Positions 8,006 through 16,639 of a stretch of 19,217 bases of DNA are shown here, piece after piece. The stretch is taken from the NCBI GenBank assembly GCA_938040985.1, contig CALHZD010000003.1, positions 1 to 19,217 of the forward strand. Direction: 5' to 3'. The notes beneath the pieces were generated by a model. The model did not search any database. It was not told the origin of the DNA and saw only the letters and a list, made by a program, of their open reading frames with translations. Every line of letters begins with the position of its first letter. The first letter of the stretch is position 1. The DNA comes from an uncultured Propionivibrio sp. (GTDB taxonomy: Bacteria > Pseudomonadota > Gammaproteobacteria > Burkholderiales > Rhodocyclaceae). The translations under genes were made by a program, and so were the position numbers.

Positions 8006-8411
8006 AGAGCACCTAACGCAAGGCGTCGCTCCAATGGCCGCAATATGGCCGGCGCGCCAGAAGAACCACAAAAATTAAAAGACTTGTCGAAAGCCGGATT
8101 TTACTGCACGCCTTATCGCGGCGTCGACAGATTCTGTAGAAATCCCGCATCCCGTAATTTGCAGGAACGACCCAAAACCAACACTGCCAAGGCAGGCCAT
8201 CTGCCAAAATTCCAAGTCTCATCGGAGACGGCCAATCCCACTGCAAAAACCACCGCACCATGACTGATGCAATGTGAGCCGGCGCTACAATTCCGCTAAT
8301 CCGACAAGCGACATACTCGCATCGTTTTCGTGCCCTTTTTTGACCTTTATTTATCTTTATTTCGCTTTCGCTCCATTTTCGCCTTCTCCTTTATCGCCTA
8401 TTAGATCGCCC
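8006..8411. other. Divergent intergenic region between bioB and comF
   Basis: This 406-bp region separates the minus-strand bioB from the plus-strand comF, so both promoters should lie here. TACAAT at 8286-8291 is a possible -10 for comF without a good -35. The right half (about 8320-8400) is pyrimidine-rich on the plus strand. Short open frames in both directions show no recognisable domain or start signal. Confidence 0.45.
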
Positions 8412-9095
8412 ATGGTGTTATCGCAAGATTGCCTGCTATGCACGACCAGCAGCCGCGACCTCCTCTGCCCCGCTTGTGCGGGCGATCTGCCGCGCCTGCC
8501 GGCGCAACGTTGCCCGGTGTGCGCGTTGCCCACGCCGCGGGGTGAAATCTGCGGCCGCTGCCTGACCCATACGCCGCATTTCGACGCCACTTACGCAATG
8601 TTCCGCTACGGTTTTCCGCTCGATAAACTGATTCAGGCCTTCAAATATGGGCGCCAACTGGCGCTGGGGAATTACTTCGGCCGCCGGCTTGCAGCGTTTG
8701 CCGGCGCTGAGGGGCAGACAAACCTATCAGGGATTTTCAGCGCTGACCTGATTGCGCCGCTTCCCTTGCACCCGGCGCGGCTGCGCGAACGCGGTTTTAA
8801 CCAGTCCCTCGAACTCGCCCGCCCGCTGGCGGCCTGGCTCCGGAGCCCGCTGATACCCACGCTGTGCCAGCGCGTCCGCAACACGCCCGCGCAGGCCGGA
8901 TTGCCCTGGCGGGAGCGCAAGAAAAACATCCGCGGAGCGTTCCGCTGTGAAACCCCTCTTGCCAACAAGACCATTCTTCTGGTCGATGACGTGATGACTA
9001 CCGGCACTTCGCTCAATGAATGTGCGCGCACGCTCAAACGTTGCGGCGCTGCTGCCGTCATTCTTCTCGTTTTGGCCAGGGCCTTGCCGGAATGA
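8412..9095 (+). CDS. comF: ComF family phosphoribosyltransferase-like protein
   Basis: ComF-family proteins combine an N-terminal zinc-ribbon-like domain with a type I phosphoribosyltransferase fold and are linked to DNA uptake and competence in several bacteria; the enzymatic role is not established. In this 227-residue protein four Cys pairs are visible (7/10, 19/22, 34/37, 47/50). The family segments FKYGRQLALG (77-86), APLPLHPARLRERGFNQS (115-132) and the PRPP-binding loop ILLVDDVMTTGTS (188-200) follow. The frame is open back to 8274, but the ATG at 8412 puts the first CxxC at the expected distance from the N-terminus; no strong ribosome binding site helps decide. It is followed by the repeat region and then trmL. 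Confidence 0.92.
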   Translation: MVLSQDCLLCTTSSRDLLCPACAGDLPRLPAQRCPVCALPTPRGEICGRCLTHTPHFDATYAMFRYGFPLDKLIQAFKYGRQLALGNYFGRRLAAFAGAEGQTNLSGIFSADLIAPLPLHPARLRERGFNQSLELARPLAAWLRSPLIPTLCQRVRNTPAQAGLPWRERKKNIRGAFRCETPLANKTILLVDDVMTTGTSLNECARTLKRCGAAAVILLVLARALPE

Positions 9096-9136
9096 GCCTC
9101 CCGCCGCGACCAAAACGATTGTGTAGCGAACCCGGG

Positions 9137-9316
9137 CATTGCCGGGCGCTTCCCCGACAGGCATCGCTGGAGCCCGCGTCAACAGGGCATTTCCAGGCAC
9201 CCCCTCGGAAACCCGCGTGGATAAAGGACTTCCGGGCACCCCTCCGGAGATGCCCTGTTTACAAGGGCTCCAGGCCGCCTCTTCGGAGATGCCCTGAATA
9301 CGCGGGTCTCCGGGGG
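9137..9316. repeat. Degenerate 39-bp tandem repeats after comF
   Basis: Three clear units of 39 bp (9188-9226, 9227-9265, 9266-9304) are followed by a partial one from 9305 and preceded by a diverged unit (9137-9187) with about 12 extra bases. CGGAGATGCCCTG is shared by the last two full units. Because 39 is 13 codons, a plus-strand frame reads as 13-residue repeats (for example APLRRCPVYK and PPLRRCPEYA), and a minus-strand frame does too. Neither frame has a believable start or known domain, so this is listed as noncoding repeat DNA in the comF-trmL gap (394 bp). Confidence 0.75.
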
Positions 9317-9463
9317 GGCCTTGTGATGAAAAACACGCGGCACAAAATCCGCCCGCCAGCCCACGCTCCGTGCCCATTGTGCCCATAACGCCCGAAATGA
9401 CAACACGGCAACACCCAGCCAGGCACGATCGGGCGCGTTCGGGCATGTTCGGACAATTCCCGC

Positions 9464-9469
9464 TATAGT
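9464..9469 (+). promoter_or_regulatory. Possible -10 box for trmL
   Basis: TATAGT followed by GCGG lies 20 bases before the trmL ATG, in a short spacer after the repeat region. A -35 at the right distance is poor. The implied leader is only about 13 nt, which fits the absence of a Shine-Dalgarno before trmL. Confidence 0.35.
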
Positions 9470-9489
9470 GCGGCGCTTCGTTCAATCAA

Positions 9490-9975
9490 ATGCTCGCTGA
9501 TAACCACATCGTGATTGCCGTCGTTCTCTACCAGCCGGAAATCCCGCCCAATACCGGCAACATCATCCGGCTGTGCGCCAATACCGGCGCGGAACTCCAT
9601 CTGGTCGAACCGCTCGGCTTTCCTTGGGAAGACCGCAAGCTCAAACGCGCCGGCCTCGATTACCACGAGTTTGCCCGCGTTTTCCGCCACGCCAACTGGC
9701 CGGCCTGCAAAACCGCCCTGGCAGACCGCCGCTTTTTCGCCGTCACCACGCACGGGGCGCGGCGCTACGATCAGGTAGATTTTCAGTCCGACGACGTTTT
9801 CGTTTTTGGCTGCGAAACGCGCGGACTGCCGGCTTCCGTCATGATGGAATTTCCCGAAAATCACCGCCTACGGCTGCCGATGCTGCGCGGACAGCGCAGC
9901 CTTAACCTTTCCAACGCCGTCGCCGTCATGGTGTTTGAAGCCTGGCGTCAGCACGGCTTTCCGCAAGGAGTATGA
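9490..9975 (+). CDS. trmL: tRNA (cytidine(34)-2'-O)-methyltransferase TrmL
   Basis: TrmL is a small dimeric SPOUT methyltransferase that 2'-O-methylates the wobble base of tRNA-Leu isoacceptors. The 161-residue length is typical. Signatures are VLYQPEIPPNTGNIIRLCAN (12-31), FGCETRGLP (106-114) and the knot segment LNLSNAVAVMVFEAWRQ (138-154). Most relatives have FGPESRGLP, so Cys and Thr at 108 and 110 are small departures. No ribosome binding site precedes the ATG. The stop TGA (9973-9975) overlaps an ATG at 9972, and AAGGAG (9965-9970) sits inside the last codons, suggesting translation continues into a small downstream frame. Confidence 0.94.
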   Translation: MLADNHIVIAVVLYQPEIPPNTGNIIRLCANTGAELHLVEPLGFPWEDRKLKRAGLDYHEFARVFRHANWPACKTALADRRFFAVTTHGARRYDQVDFQSDDVFVFGCETRGLPASVMMEFPENHRLRLPMLRGQRSLNLSNAVAVMVFEAWRQHGFPQGV

Positions 9976-10070
9976 ACCCATGCTGCGCAATGCCTTGCAT
10001 CCGGCCTGGCTTGACGGGTTTTTGCCCGACGCCTAAGATGCGCCGGTCTTCCGGAAACACGCCCAAGTGA
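9972..10070 (+). CDS. Possible 32-residue bridging ORF between trmL and ispB
   Basis: A 33-codon frame (stop included) starts at an ATG sharing ATGA with the trmL stop and ends at a TGA sharing GTGA with the ispB GTG start, so it fills the gap exactly with four-base overlaps at both ends. The product would hold four Cys (4, 5, 9, 18) and a basic C-terminus. No domain is recognised. A second frame, ATG at 9980 to TAA at 10034-10036 (18 residues), sits at a better distance (9 bases) from AAGGAG. Either could serve for coupled translation of ispB. The gene status is unproven. Confidence 0.25.
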   Translation: MNPCCAMPCIRPGLTGFCPTPKMRRSSGNTPK

Positions 10071-11038
10071 AGTTCGATCAACTCTACCGACTGATTCGTG
10101 CGGACATGCAGCACGTCGACGCGATTATCCGTCAACGCCTGCATTCCGAGGTCGCGCTGGTACGGCAGGTCGCCGAACACATTATCCAGAGCGGCGGCAA
10201 GCGCCTGCGGCCGGCGCTCGTCCTACTGACAGCCGGCGCACTGGGATATCAGGGACAAACCCACTATACGCTGGCGGCCGTCATCGAATTCATTCATACG
10301 GCCACTCTTCTGCACGATGACGTGGTCGATGAATCCAGTTTGCGCCGCGGACGCGATACCGCCAACGCCCTGTTCGGCAATGCGGCCAGCGTTCTGGTCG
10401 GTGACTTTCTCTATTCCCGCGCTTTCCAGATGATGGTCGACGTCGGTGACAAGCGTATCCTGCAAGTCTTGGCAGACGCCACGAACGTCATTGCCGAAGG
10501 CGAAGTGTTGCAGTTAATGAACTGCCACAACGCCAATGTCGATGAAGTGCGCTATCTGCAAGTCATCCGCTACAAGACTGCCAAGCTGTTTGAGGCGGCG
10601 GCGCGACTGGGCGCCATCATCGGCGGCGCTTCGGCTCAAGCCGAGCGGCAGCTGGCCGAGTACGGTATGCATTTGGGCACGGCTTTCCAGCTCATCGACG
10701 ATGTGCTCGACTATTCCGGCAGCGAGGCGGAGACGGGCAAGCATCTCGGCGACGATCTGGCCGAAGGCAAACCGACGCTCCCCTTGATTTACGTCATGCA
10801 ACACGGCACGGCGGAACAATCCGCCTGCGTGCGAAGGGCCATCGAGCAGGGCGGGCGCGAGGATTTTCCCCACGTATTGACGGCTATCCGCGCCACCGGC
10901 GCCCTGGCACATGCCCAACGGCAAGGAGCCGCCGAAGCGGCGCTGGCAAAAAACGCCATCGACGGCACTCTGCCAGCTTCCCCCTATAAAAATTCTTTGT
11001 TAGAATTGGCGGCCTTTGCGGCACAAAGGTCATTTTAA
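10067..11038 (+). CDS. ispB: Octaprenyl diphosphate synthase (polyprenyl synthetase)
   Basis: This trans-prenyltransferase builds the polyprenyl side chain of ubiquinone by adding isopentenyl units to farnesyl diphosphate. The 323-residue protein has GGKRLRP (43-49), the first Asp-rich motif LLHDDVVDE (81-89, with RRGR just after) and the second LIDDVLDYSG (209-218), plus GKHLGDDLAEGKPTLPL (224-240). The chain length (C40) is inferred from the family match and cannot be read directly. The GTG start at 10067 is set by the family N-terminus; no strong ribosome binding site precedes it, and it overlaps the preceding small frame, consistent with coupling. tRNA-Pro follows 32 bp downstream. Confidence 0.95.
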   Translation: MKFDQLYRLIRADMQHVDAIIRQRLHSEVALVRQVAEHIIQSGGKRLRPALVLLTAGALGYQGQTHYTLAAVIEFIHTATLLHDDVVDESSLRRGRDTANALFGNAASVLVGDFLYSRAFQMMVDVGDKRILQVLADATNVIAEGEVLQLMNCHNANVDEVRYLQVIRYKTAKLFEAAARLGAIIGGASAQAERQLAEYGMHLGTAFQLIDDVLDYSGSEAETGKHLGDDLAEGKPTLPLIYVMQHGTAEQSACVRRAIEQGGREDFPHVLTAIRATGALAHAQRQGAAEAALAKNAIDGTLPASPYKNSLLELAAFAAQRSF

Positions 11039-11070
11039 GCACCGCTGTCTGATTCTTTGTTTGCCTCGGT

Positions 11071-11153
<83 letters not shown>

Positions 11154-11251
11154 TCAAATCCAGTCCTTGCACATTTTCCATTTTCACCCCCCGCGCACCA
11201 CAGGCACGAGGGGCTATGCGCTTGGACGTTAGGCGTTGGCAGTCGCTTTTT

Positions 11252-13378
11252 CTATAGTTCAAAACGCACGCCACCATAGATGAAACGGCCACGGTTGGGG
11301 CCCCAGATATGCGTTACATCGACCGCGCCTTCCGCATTGACCCATAAGTAGTCGCTATGGTCGCTTTGCTTGTAGTCAAACACATTGTCGGCGCCCACGA
11401 ATACCGCCCAACGCTTGTTGATTGCATATTGAATACGCGTATCCACCGTCCAAAACGCGGGGCTTTTATCCGGCTTGGCCGTACCGTCGAGATGGTAATG
11501 TTGGGTATCGCGATAATAAAACTTGCTCAAATCCTGCCGGCCGGTCCACGTACCGCGCACAAAAGCGTCCCACGGCCCATTTTCGAATGCCAGCGTCAGA
11601 TAGGCGCGTCGCTCAGGGCGCGCAAAAGCCAGCGTGCCGACCGGAAAATCATAGAAAACCCGCTCCAAGCCCAGACTAGCAGAAAGCGCCTTGGTGAATT
11701 GATAACCTGCCTGTAGATCTACGCCTTTGACGCGTACGGCGTCCGTAGCGCTACGTAGTACCGACTCGGTATCCCCCACATCCAGATAGGCCAGATTGGT
11801 CAGACGGGTCCAGTGGGCATTCGCCAGTAACTTCCACTTTTCGTCCTGGTAGTCAAAGGTATACATCAAGTTCCTTGATTTCTCGACACCGTTGGTTTCA
11901 TTGCGGATCAGGATGGTCTCAAGAATGCCGTGGTCTTGCTCAAAATAACTGGTCGGTGCACGATAGCCCAATCCTGACGACAAACGGCTGCTGGCGTGTT
12001 CGCTATGCCGCCAAAGCAGATTGGCTCGCGGCGCGAACTGTGATCCATACACATTGTGTTTTTCCCAGCGCAGATTAACGCCCGCTTCCAGTGCGCCGTT
12101 GAAAAAGGCATAGTTTGACCCAATGCCTAAGGCAGGGATGCGAAAAGTGTAATTATCAAGACCGTTGGCCGGCGTCCCGTCCGGCAAGTTGGCCTCGGAA
12201 CGCAAATCTTCGTAGCGCCAGTCGGCAAGAAAGTCCCAAGCCCCGCCGAGCATCGGCGTTTTCAAGCTTACGCCAAGAAACCCCTGATTCTGCTTTGCCT
12301 TGTAAACATTGCCTTCATAAAATGAATCCTGATTATGATGAGCATACCCAGCTGCCAGACCGAGCTTAGATTCTCCCAGAGATTTTTCTCCAGTTACATA
12401 GGCCGAGCCGCGCTTGGTAAAAATGATTTCGGACAAGCCGGTTTTTCCATCATCGTAATCAACCCTGCCGCCATCTTCTGGTCTTATCCAGCCGTCCGCA
12501 TGTGGCGAGGCATGCGGCCCTTTGGAAAAATCGAAAGGATTGCCGCTGCGATCGCGTTTGATGGCATCGTAGTCCATGCCCAACGCCCCGCCATTGCGCT
12601 TTTCGTCAATGGCATCGATGCGGCCCTTGACTCGGAACCCTCCTATATCATCGCCAAAAAAGCCTATACCGCCCAGATTGCGCTTATAACCGGTATATTC
12701 CGATACGCCATTACCATTGCCATCCACCGAATCATGCCGGTTGACATGAATATTGGCGGAAACCGCCCCTCGTGTGCCGGCAGTGGCCACTTGGGCATCC
12801 AACCGACGATGTCCGTAATTGCCGACAGCGACCTCCAGCAGCGCCTCATCCTGAGTCGGACGACGAGTAACTAAATTGACGACGCCAGCCAGTGCATCTG
12901 GGAACAGACCAGAAGCTCCAGCCCCGCGCATCAGATCAATGCGCTCTAAACCACGCAGGCCAACCGAATCCAACCCATACGCTTGCGACACTGCCGAAAA
13001 TAGCGGGACGCCATCAATCAGCAAGGTTGTGTAGCGCCCCGGCAGATTATTCAGGGAAATAAAACGTGCATTACAAATCGAACATTCCACCTGTACGGCA
13101 ACGCCAGGACGTTTGTCGATGGCTTCATTGAGGTTGGTCGCGCCTGATTGCACCGCCTCCTCCACTGTGCAGCTCTCAACAGGCGCCACTTCATCGCGTA
13201 AAAATGGGCGACGCGCTCCACCGTCGCGACGGCTATTAACAACGACCGGCCGCATGATCTGCTCCGCCTGCATTACCGCTGTAGTAGCCGGAGCAGCCTG
13301 TAACGGCGACGATGAAGCTAACAGCACGGACAATACAGATACGGACCATTGGCAAACCTCCTTACCCTGTGACCCCAT
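11252..13378 (-). CDS. TonB-dependent outer-membrane receptor, substrate unknown
   Basis: This 708-residue protein fits a plugged 22-strand outer-membrane beta-barrel that takes up a ligand using TonB energy. A signal peptide covers about 1-28 (cleavage near LQA-A), a TonB-box-like PVVVNS lies at 44-49, and the plug spans about 60-175 with SLNNLPGRYTTLLIDGVPL (108-126) and the closing GVVNLVTRRP (165-174). The plug carries ECSICNAR (98-105), a CxxC-N motif, plus Cys70. The chain ends in RFEL rather than an aromatic residue. The ATG at 13378 follows AAAGGA. A stronger AAGGAGG inside the gene precedes an ATG in another frame (13349). A Fur-like site at its promoter suggests iron control; the ligand (siderophore, haem or metal complex) is not identifiable. 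It stands alone with no transporter partners beside it. Confidence 0.93.
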   Translation of the reverse strand: MGSQGKEVCQWSVSVLSVLLASSSPLQAAPATTAVMQAEQIMRPVVVNSRRDGGARRPFLRDEVAPVESCTVEEAVQSGATNLNEAIDKRPGVAVQVECSICNARFISLNNLPGRYTTLLIDGVPLFSAVSQAYGLDSVGLRGLERIDLMRGAGASGLFPDALAGVVNLVTRRPTQDEALLEVAVGNYGHRRLDAQVATAGTRGAVSANIHVNRHDSVDGNGNGVSEYTGYKRNLGGIGFFGDDIGGFRVKGRIDAIDEKRNGGALGMDYDAIKRDRSGNPFDFSKGPHASPHADGWIRPEDGGRVDYDDGKTGLSEIIFTKRGSAYVTGEKSLGESKLGLAAGYAHHNQDSFYEGNVYKAKQNQGFLGVSLKTPMLGGAWDFLADWRYEDLRSEANLPDGTPANGLDNYTFRIPALGIGSNYAFFNGALEAGVNLRWEKHNVYGSQFAPRANLLWRHSEHASSRLSSGLGYRAPTSYFEQDHGILETILIRNETNGVEKSRNLMYTFDYQDEKWKLLANAHWTRLTNLAYLDVGDTESVLRSATDAVRVKGVDLQAGYQFTKALSASLGLERVFYDFPVGTLAFARPERRAYLTLAFENGPWDAFVRGTWTGRQDLSKFYYRDTQHYHLDGTAKPDKSPAFWTVDTRIQYAINKRWAVFVGADNVFDYKQSDHSDYLWVNAEGAVDVTHIWGPNRGRFIYGGVRFEL

Positions 13379-13401
13379 TTCACTTTTTCCTTTCAGTATT
13401 T

Positions 13402-13420
13402 ATTGAGAACAATTATCAAT
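13402..13420. promoter_or_regulatory. Putative Fur box upstream of the TonB receptor
   Basis: ATTGAGAACAATTATCAAT is a 19-bp palindrome with 7 of 9 arm pairs matching. On the minus strand it reads TTGATAATTGTTCTCAA, close to the Fur consensus GATAATGATAATCATTATC. It lies immediately downstream of the predicted -10, over the transcription start, 24 bp before the ATG. This position suits iron-dependent repression. Confidence 0.65.
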
Positions 13421-13424
13421 AAAT

Positions 13425-13453
13425 ACTTTATTACGAATACTTACAACTGGCAA
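13425..13453 (-). promoter_or_regulatory. Promoter of the TonB receptor gene
   Basis: On the minus strand TTGCCA (13448-13453) and TAAAGT (13425-13430) are separated by 17 bp. They match the sigma70 consensus at 5 and 4 of 6 positions. The predicted start falls inside the Fur-like palindrome. Confidence 0.55.
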
Positions 13454-13526
13454 GTTTTCCCTCGGCATCCGTGCCTGACTTCGACCACATTGATCTATAA
13501 ACCATTGCACGGATAGGGCAAACCCT

Positions 13527-13554
13527 TTGACTTGGTAGGAGAAATCCGTATAAT
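13527..13554 (+). promoter_or_regulatory. Strong promoter of rplU-rpmA
   Basis: TTGACT (13527-13532) and a perfect TATAAT (13549-13554) are 16 bp apart, 45 bp before the rplU ATG. This is the near-consensus type expected for a ribosomal-protein operon. It is back to back with the TonB receptor promoter without overlap. Confidence 0.85.
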
Positions 13555-13598
13555 CCGTCGCTCTTCGTAGTGTTTTTTATCCCTTTTTGGAGTCCAAC

Positions 13599-13910
13599 AT
13601 GTACGCGGTCATAAAAACCGGTGGTAAGCAATATCGCGTTGCCGCTGGCGAAAAACTGAAAATAGAACAGATACCGGCAGAAGTTGGCACAGAAATCACG
13701 CTTGACCAGATTCTCATGGTTGGTGAAGGCGAGTCCGTGAAAATCGGCGCACCATTCGTCACCGGCGCATCGGTCAAGGCGACTGTGCTTTCGCAAGGCC
13801 GTCACGACAAAATTAAGATTTTTAAAATGCGCCGTCGCAAGCACTATCAAAAACACCAGGGCCATCGCCAGAATTACACGGAAATCCGTATCGACGGCAT
13901 TTCCGGCTGA
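13599..13910 (+). CDS. rplU: 50S ribosomal protein bL21
   Basis: bL21 binds 23S rRNA in the large subunit. The 103-residue length is exactly usual. It begins MYAVIKTGGKQYRVAAG and ends with the basic stretch KMRRRKHYQKHQGHRQ and YTEIRIDGI. The ATG at 13599 is chosen over the in-frame TTG at 13587 because GGAG lies 6 bases before it and MYAV is the family start. It is followed after 44 bp by rpmA, the standard pair. Confidence 0.98.
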   Translation: MYAVIKTGGKQYRVAAGEKLKIEQIPAEVGTEITLDQILMVGEGESVKIGAPFVTGASVKATVLSQGRHDKIKIFKMRRRKHYQKHQGHRQNYTEIRIDGISG

Positions 13911-13954
13911 TTGACGGCAGCTTTCCGGAAAGTCTCAGAAAAGGACATCAAACC

Positions 13955-14224
13955 ATGGCACACAAAAAAGCAGGCGGCAGTTCCCGTAACGGTCGCGAAT
14001 CAGAATCAAAACGTCTCGGCGTCAAGCGTTACGGCGGCGAACAGGTGCTGGCCGGCAACATCATCGTGCGGCAGCGCGGCACAGCCTTCCACCCGGGTGT
14101 CAATGTCGGTGTCGGCAAGGATCACACGCTCTTTGCTCTCGTCGATGGACAAGTCCAATTTACCGTCAAAGGGCCGAAGCGCCAGCGCACCGTCAACATC
14201 ATCACCGCAGCGCCAGCAGCCTGA
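13955..14224 (+). CDS. rpmA: 50S ribosomal protein bL27
   Basis: bL27 has an N-terminal tail that reaches the peptidyl-transferase centre and stabilises tRNA in the P site. This 89-residue copy starts MAHKKAGGSSRNGRES, without the cleavable extension found in Firmicutes, and contains QRGTAFHPGVNVGVGKDHTL (49-68). AAGGA lies 9 bases before the ATG. It is the last gene before an intrinsic terminator. Confidence 0.98.
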   Translation: MAHKKAGGSSRNGRESESKRLGVKRYGGEQVLAGNIIVRQRGTAFHPGVNVGVGKDHTLFALVDGQVQFTVKGPKRQRTVNIITAAPAA

Positions 14225-14251
14225 CACGGCTTCGCTCTTTGCACAAAGCTC

Positions 14252-14280
14252 AAAGCCCTATTCCAGCAATAGGGCTTTTT
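14252..14280 (+). terminator. Rho-independent terminator after rpmA
   Basis: AAAGCCCTATT (14252-14262) and AATAGGGCTTT (14268-14278) form a perfect 11-bp stem with a 5-base loop, followed by more T residues. It begins 27 bp after the rpmA stop, so obgE probably relies on its own promoter in 14281-14369 or on partial read-through. Confidence 0.9.
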
Positions 14281-14369
14281 AGTTTATGGCCGTATATTGC
14301 CGTACTAATCAAAGCACCGATTTGGTGCAGCGCTAGATTCCCACACCAGTCACCGTCAGGCAGGCCACC

Positions 14370-15515
<1,146 letters not shown>

Positions 15516-15520
15516 TCATC

Positions 15521-16639
15521 ATGACTACGACCTGTCTCGCCACCGCCAAACGCTTCGTCGTCAAGGTCGGCTCTACCCTCGTCACCAATAACGGCCAAGG
15601 GCTGGACCTCAACGCTATCGGCGAATGGGCGCGTCAAATCGCTCAGCTACACGGGACAGGCAAAGAAATCCTGCTCGTCTCCTCGGGCGCCATTGCCTGC
15701 GGCATGCAGCGCCTGGGCTGGCGGCAACGCCCCAAAGCCGTTCACGAACTTCAGGCCTGTGCCGCCATTGGGCAGATGGGATTAGTGCAGGTTTATGAAA
15801 GCGCCTTCGTCCGCCACGGCCTCATCACCGCCCAGATCCTACTCACGCATGAAGACCTGGCCGACCGCAAACGCTATCTCAATGCGCGCGCCACGCTGAC
15901 CGCCCTGCTCGCACTTGGTGTCGTTCCGATCATCAACGAAAACGACACCGTTGTCACCGACGAAATCAAGTTTGGCGACAATGATACGCTCGGCGCGCTT
16001 GTCGCCAACCTCATCGACGCCGACGCCCTGATCATTCTCACTGACCAGCAGGGGCTATACACGGCGGATCCGTGTCACGACCCGAATGCCACGCTGGTCA
16101 GTGAAGCGCGCGCCGGTGACCCAGCGCTTGAAGCCATGGCAGGCGGTGCGGGCAGCGGCATCGGCAAAGGCGGCATGATCACCAAGATTCTTGCCGCCAA
16201 ACGCGCTGCCAGCGGCGGCGCGCATACTGCTATTGCCAGCGGACGGGAAAAAGACGTGATGCTGCGTCTGGCCCGTGGCAAAGCGCTAGGCACACTGCTT
16301 GTTTCTGGCACGCCCACCCTGAACGCTCGTAAACAGTGGATTGCCGACCACTTGCAAGTCAGCGGCAGACTCATACTCGATGCCGGTGCGGTAAAGGCGC
16401 TATCCGCAGGCAAAAGCCTGTTACCTGTTGGCGTCGTCGATGTTCAGGGAGAATTTGAGCGCGGTGCCCTTGTCATTTGCCTATCGCCCGAGGGCCAAGA
16501 AATTGCACGCGGCCTTATCAACTACGGCAGTGGCGACGCCCGCCGCATCGCCCGCCACGCCAGCGCCGATATCGAATCATTGCTCGGTTATGAATACGAA
16601 GCAGAAATCATCCACCGCGATAATTTGATGACACGTTAG
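15521..16639 (+). CDS. proB: Glutamate 5-kinase
   Basis: ProB phosphorylates glutamate to gamma-glutamyl phosphate, the first and feedback-controlled step of proline synthesis. The 372 residues comprise the kinase domain (about 8-260) with VVKVGSTLV (13-21), SSGAIACGM (54-62), INENDTV (138-144), FGDNDTLGA (151-159) and GSGIGKGGMITK (211-222), then a C-terminal PUA domain (about 277-365) with LPVGVVDVQGEFERG (301-315). The ATG at 15521 lies just after the obgE stop; the longer open frame inside obgE is not used because MTTTCLATAKRFVVKVG fits the family start. proA is not in the window, as is common in Burkholderiales. Translation is probably coupled to obgE. Confidence 0.97.
   Translation: MTTTCLATAKRFVVKVGSTLVTNNGQGLDLNAIGEWARQIAQLHGTGKEILLVSSGAIACGMQRLGWRQRPKAVHELQACAAIGQMGLVQVYESAFVRHGLITAQILLTHEDLADRKRYLNARATLTALLALGVVPIINENDTVVTDEIKFGDNDTLGALVANLIDADALIILTDQQGLYTADPCHDPNATLVSEARAGDPALEAMAGGAGSGIGKGGMITKILAAKRAASGGAHTAIASGREKDVMLRLARGKALGTLLVSGTPTLNARKQWIADHLQVSGRLILDAGAVKALSAGKSLLPVGVVDVQGEFERGALVICLSPEGQEIARGLINYGSGDARRIARHASADIESLLGYEYEAEIIHRDNLMTR

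Noticed and set aside
8727..9485. Minus-strand open frame of 252 codons over comF and the repeat region
   Set aside because: Half is antisense to comF and the rest is repeat-derived Gly/Pro-rich sequence; no start signal or known domain. The repeat itself is reported separately.
11228..11234. GTTAGGC next to the TonB receptor stop, resembling an integron attC core
   Set aside because: No matching inverted GCCTAAC partner lies within 60-150 bp and no integron integrase or cassette is present, so a chance 7-mer is more likely.
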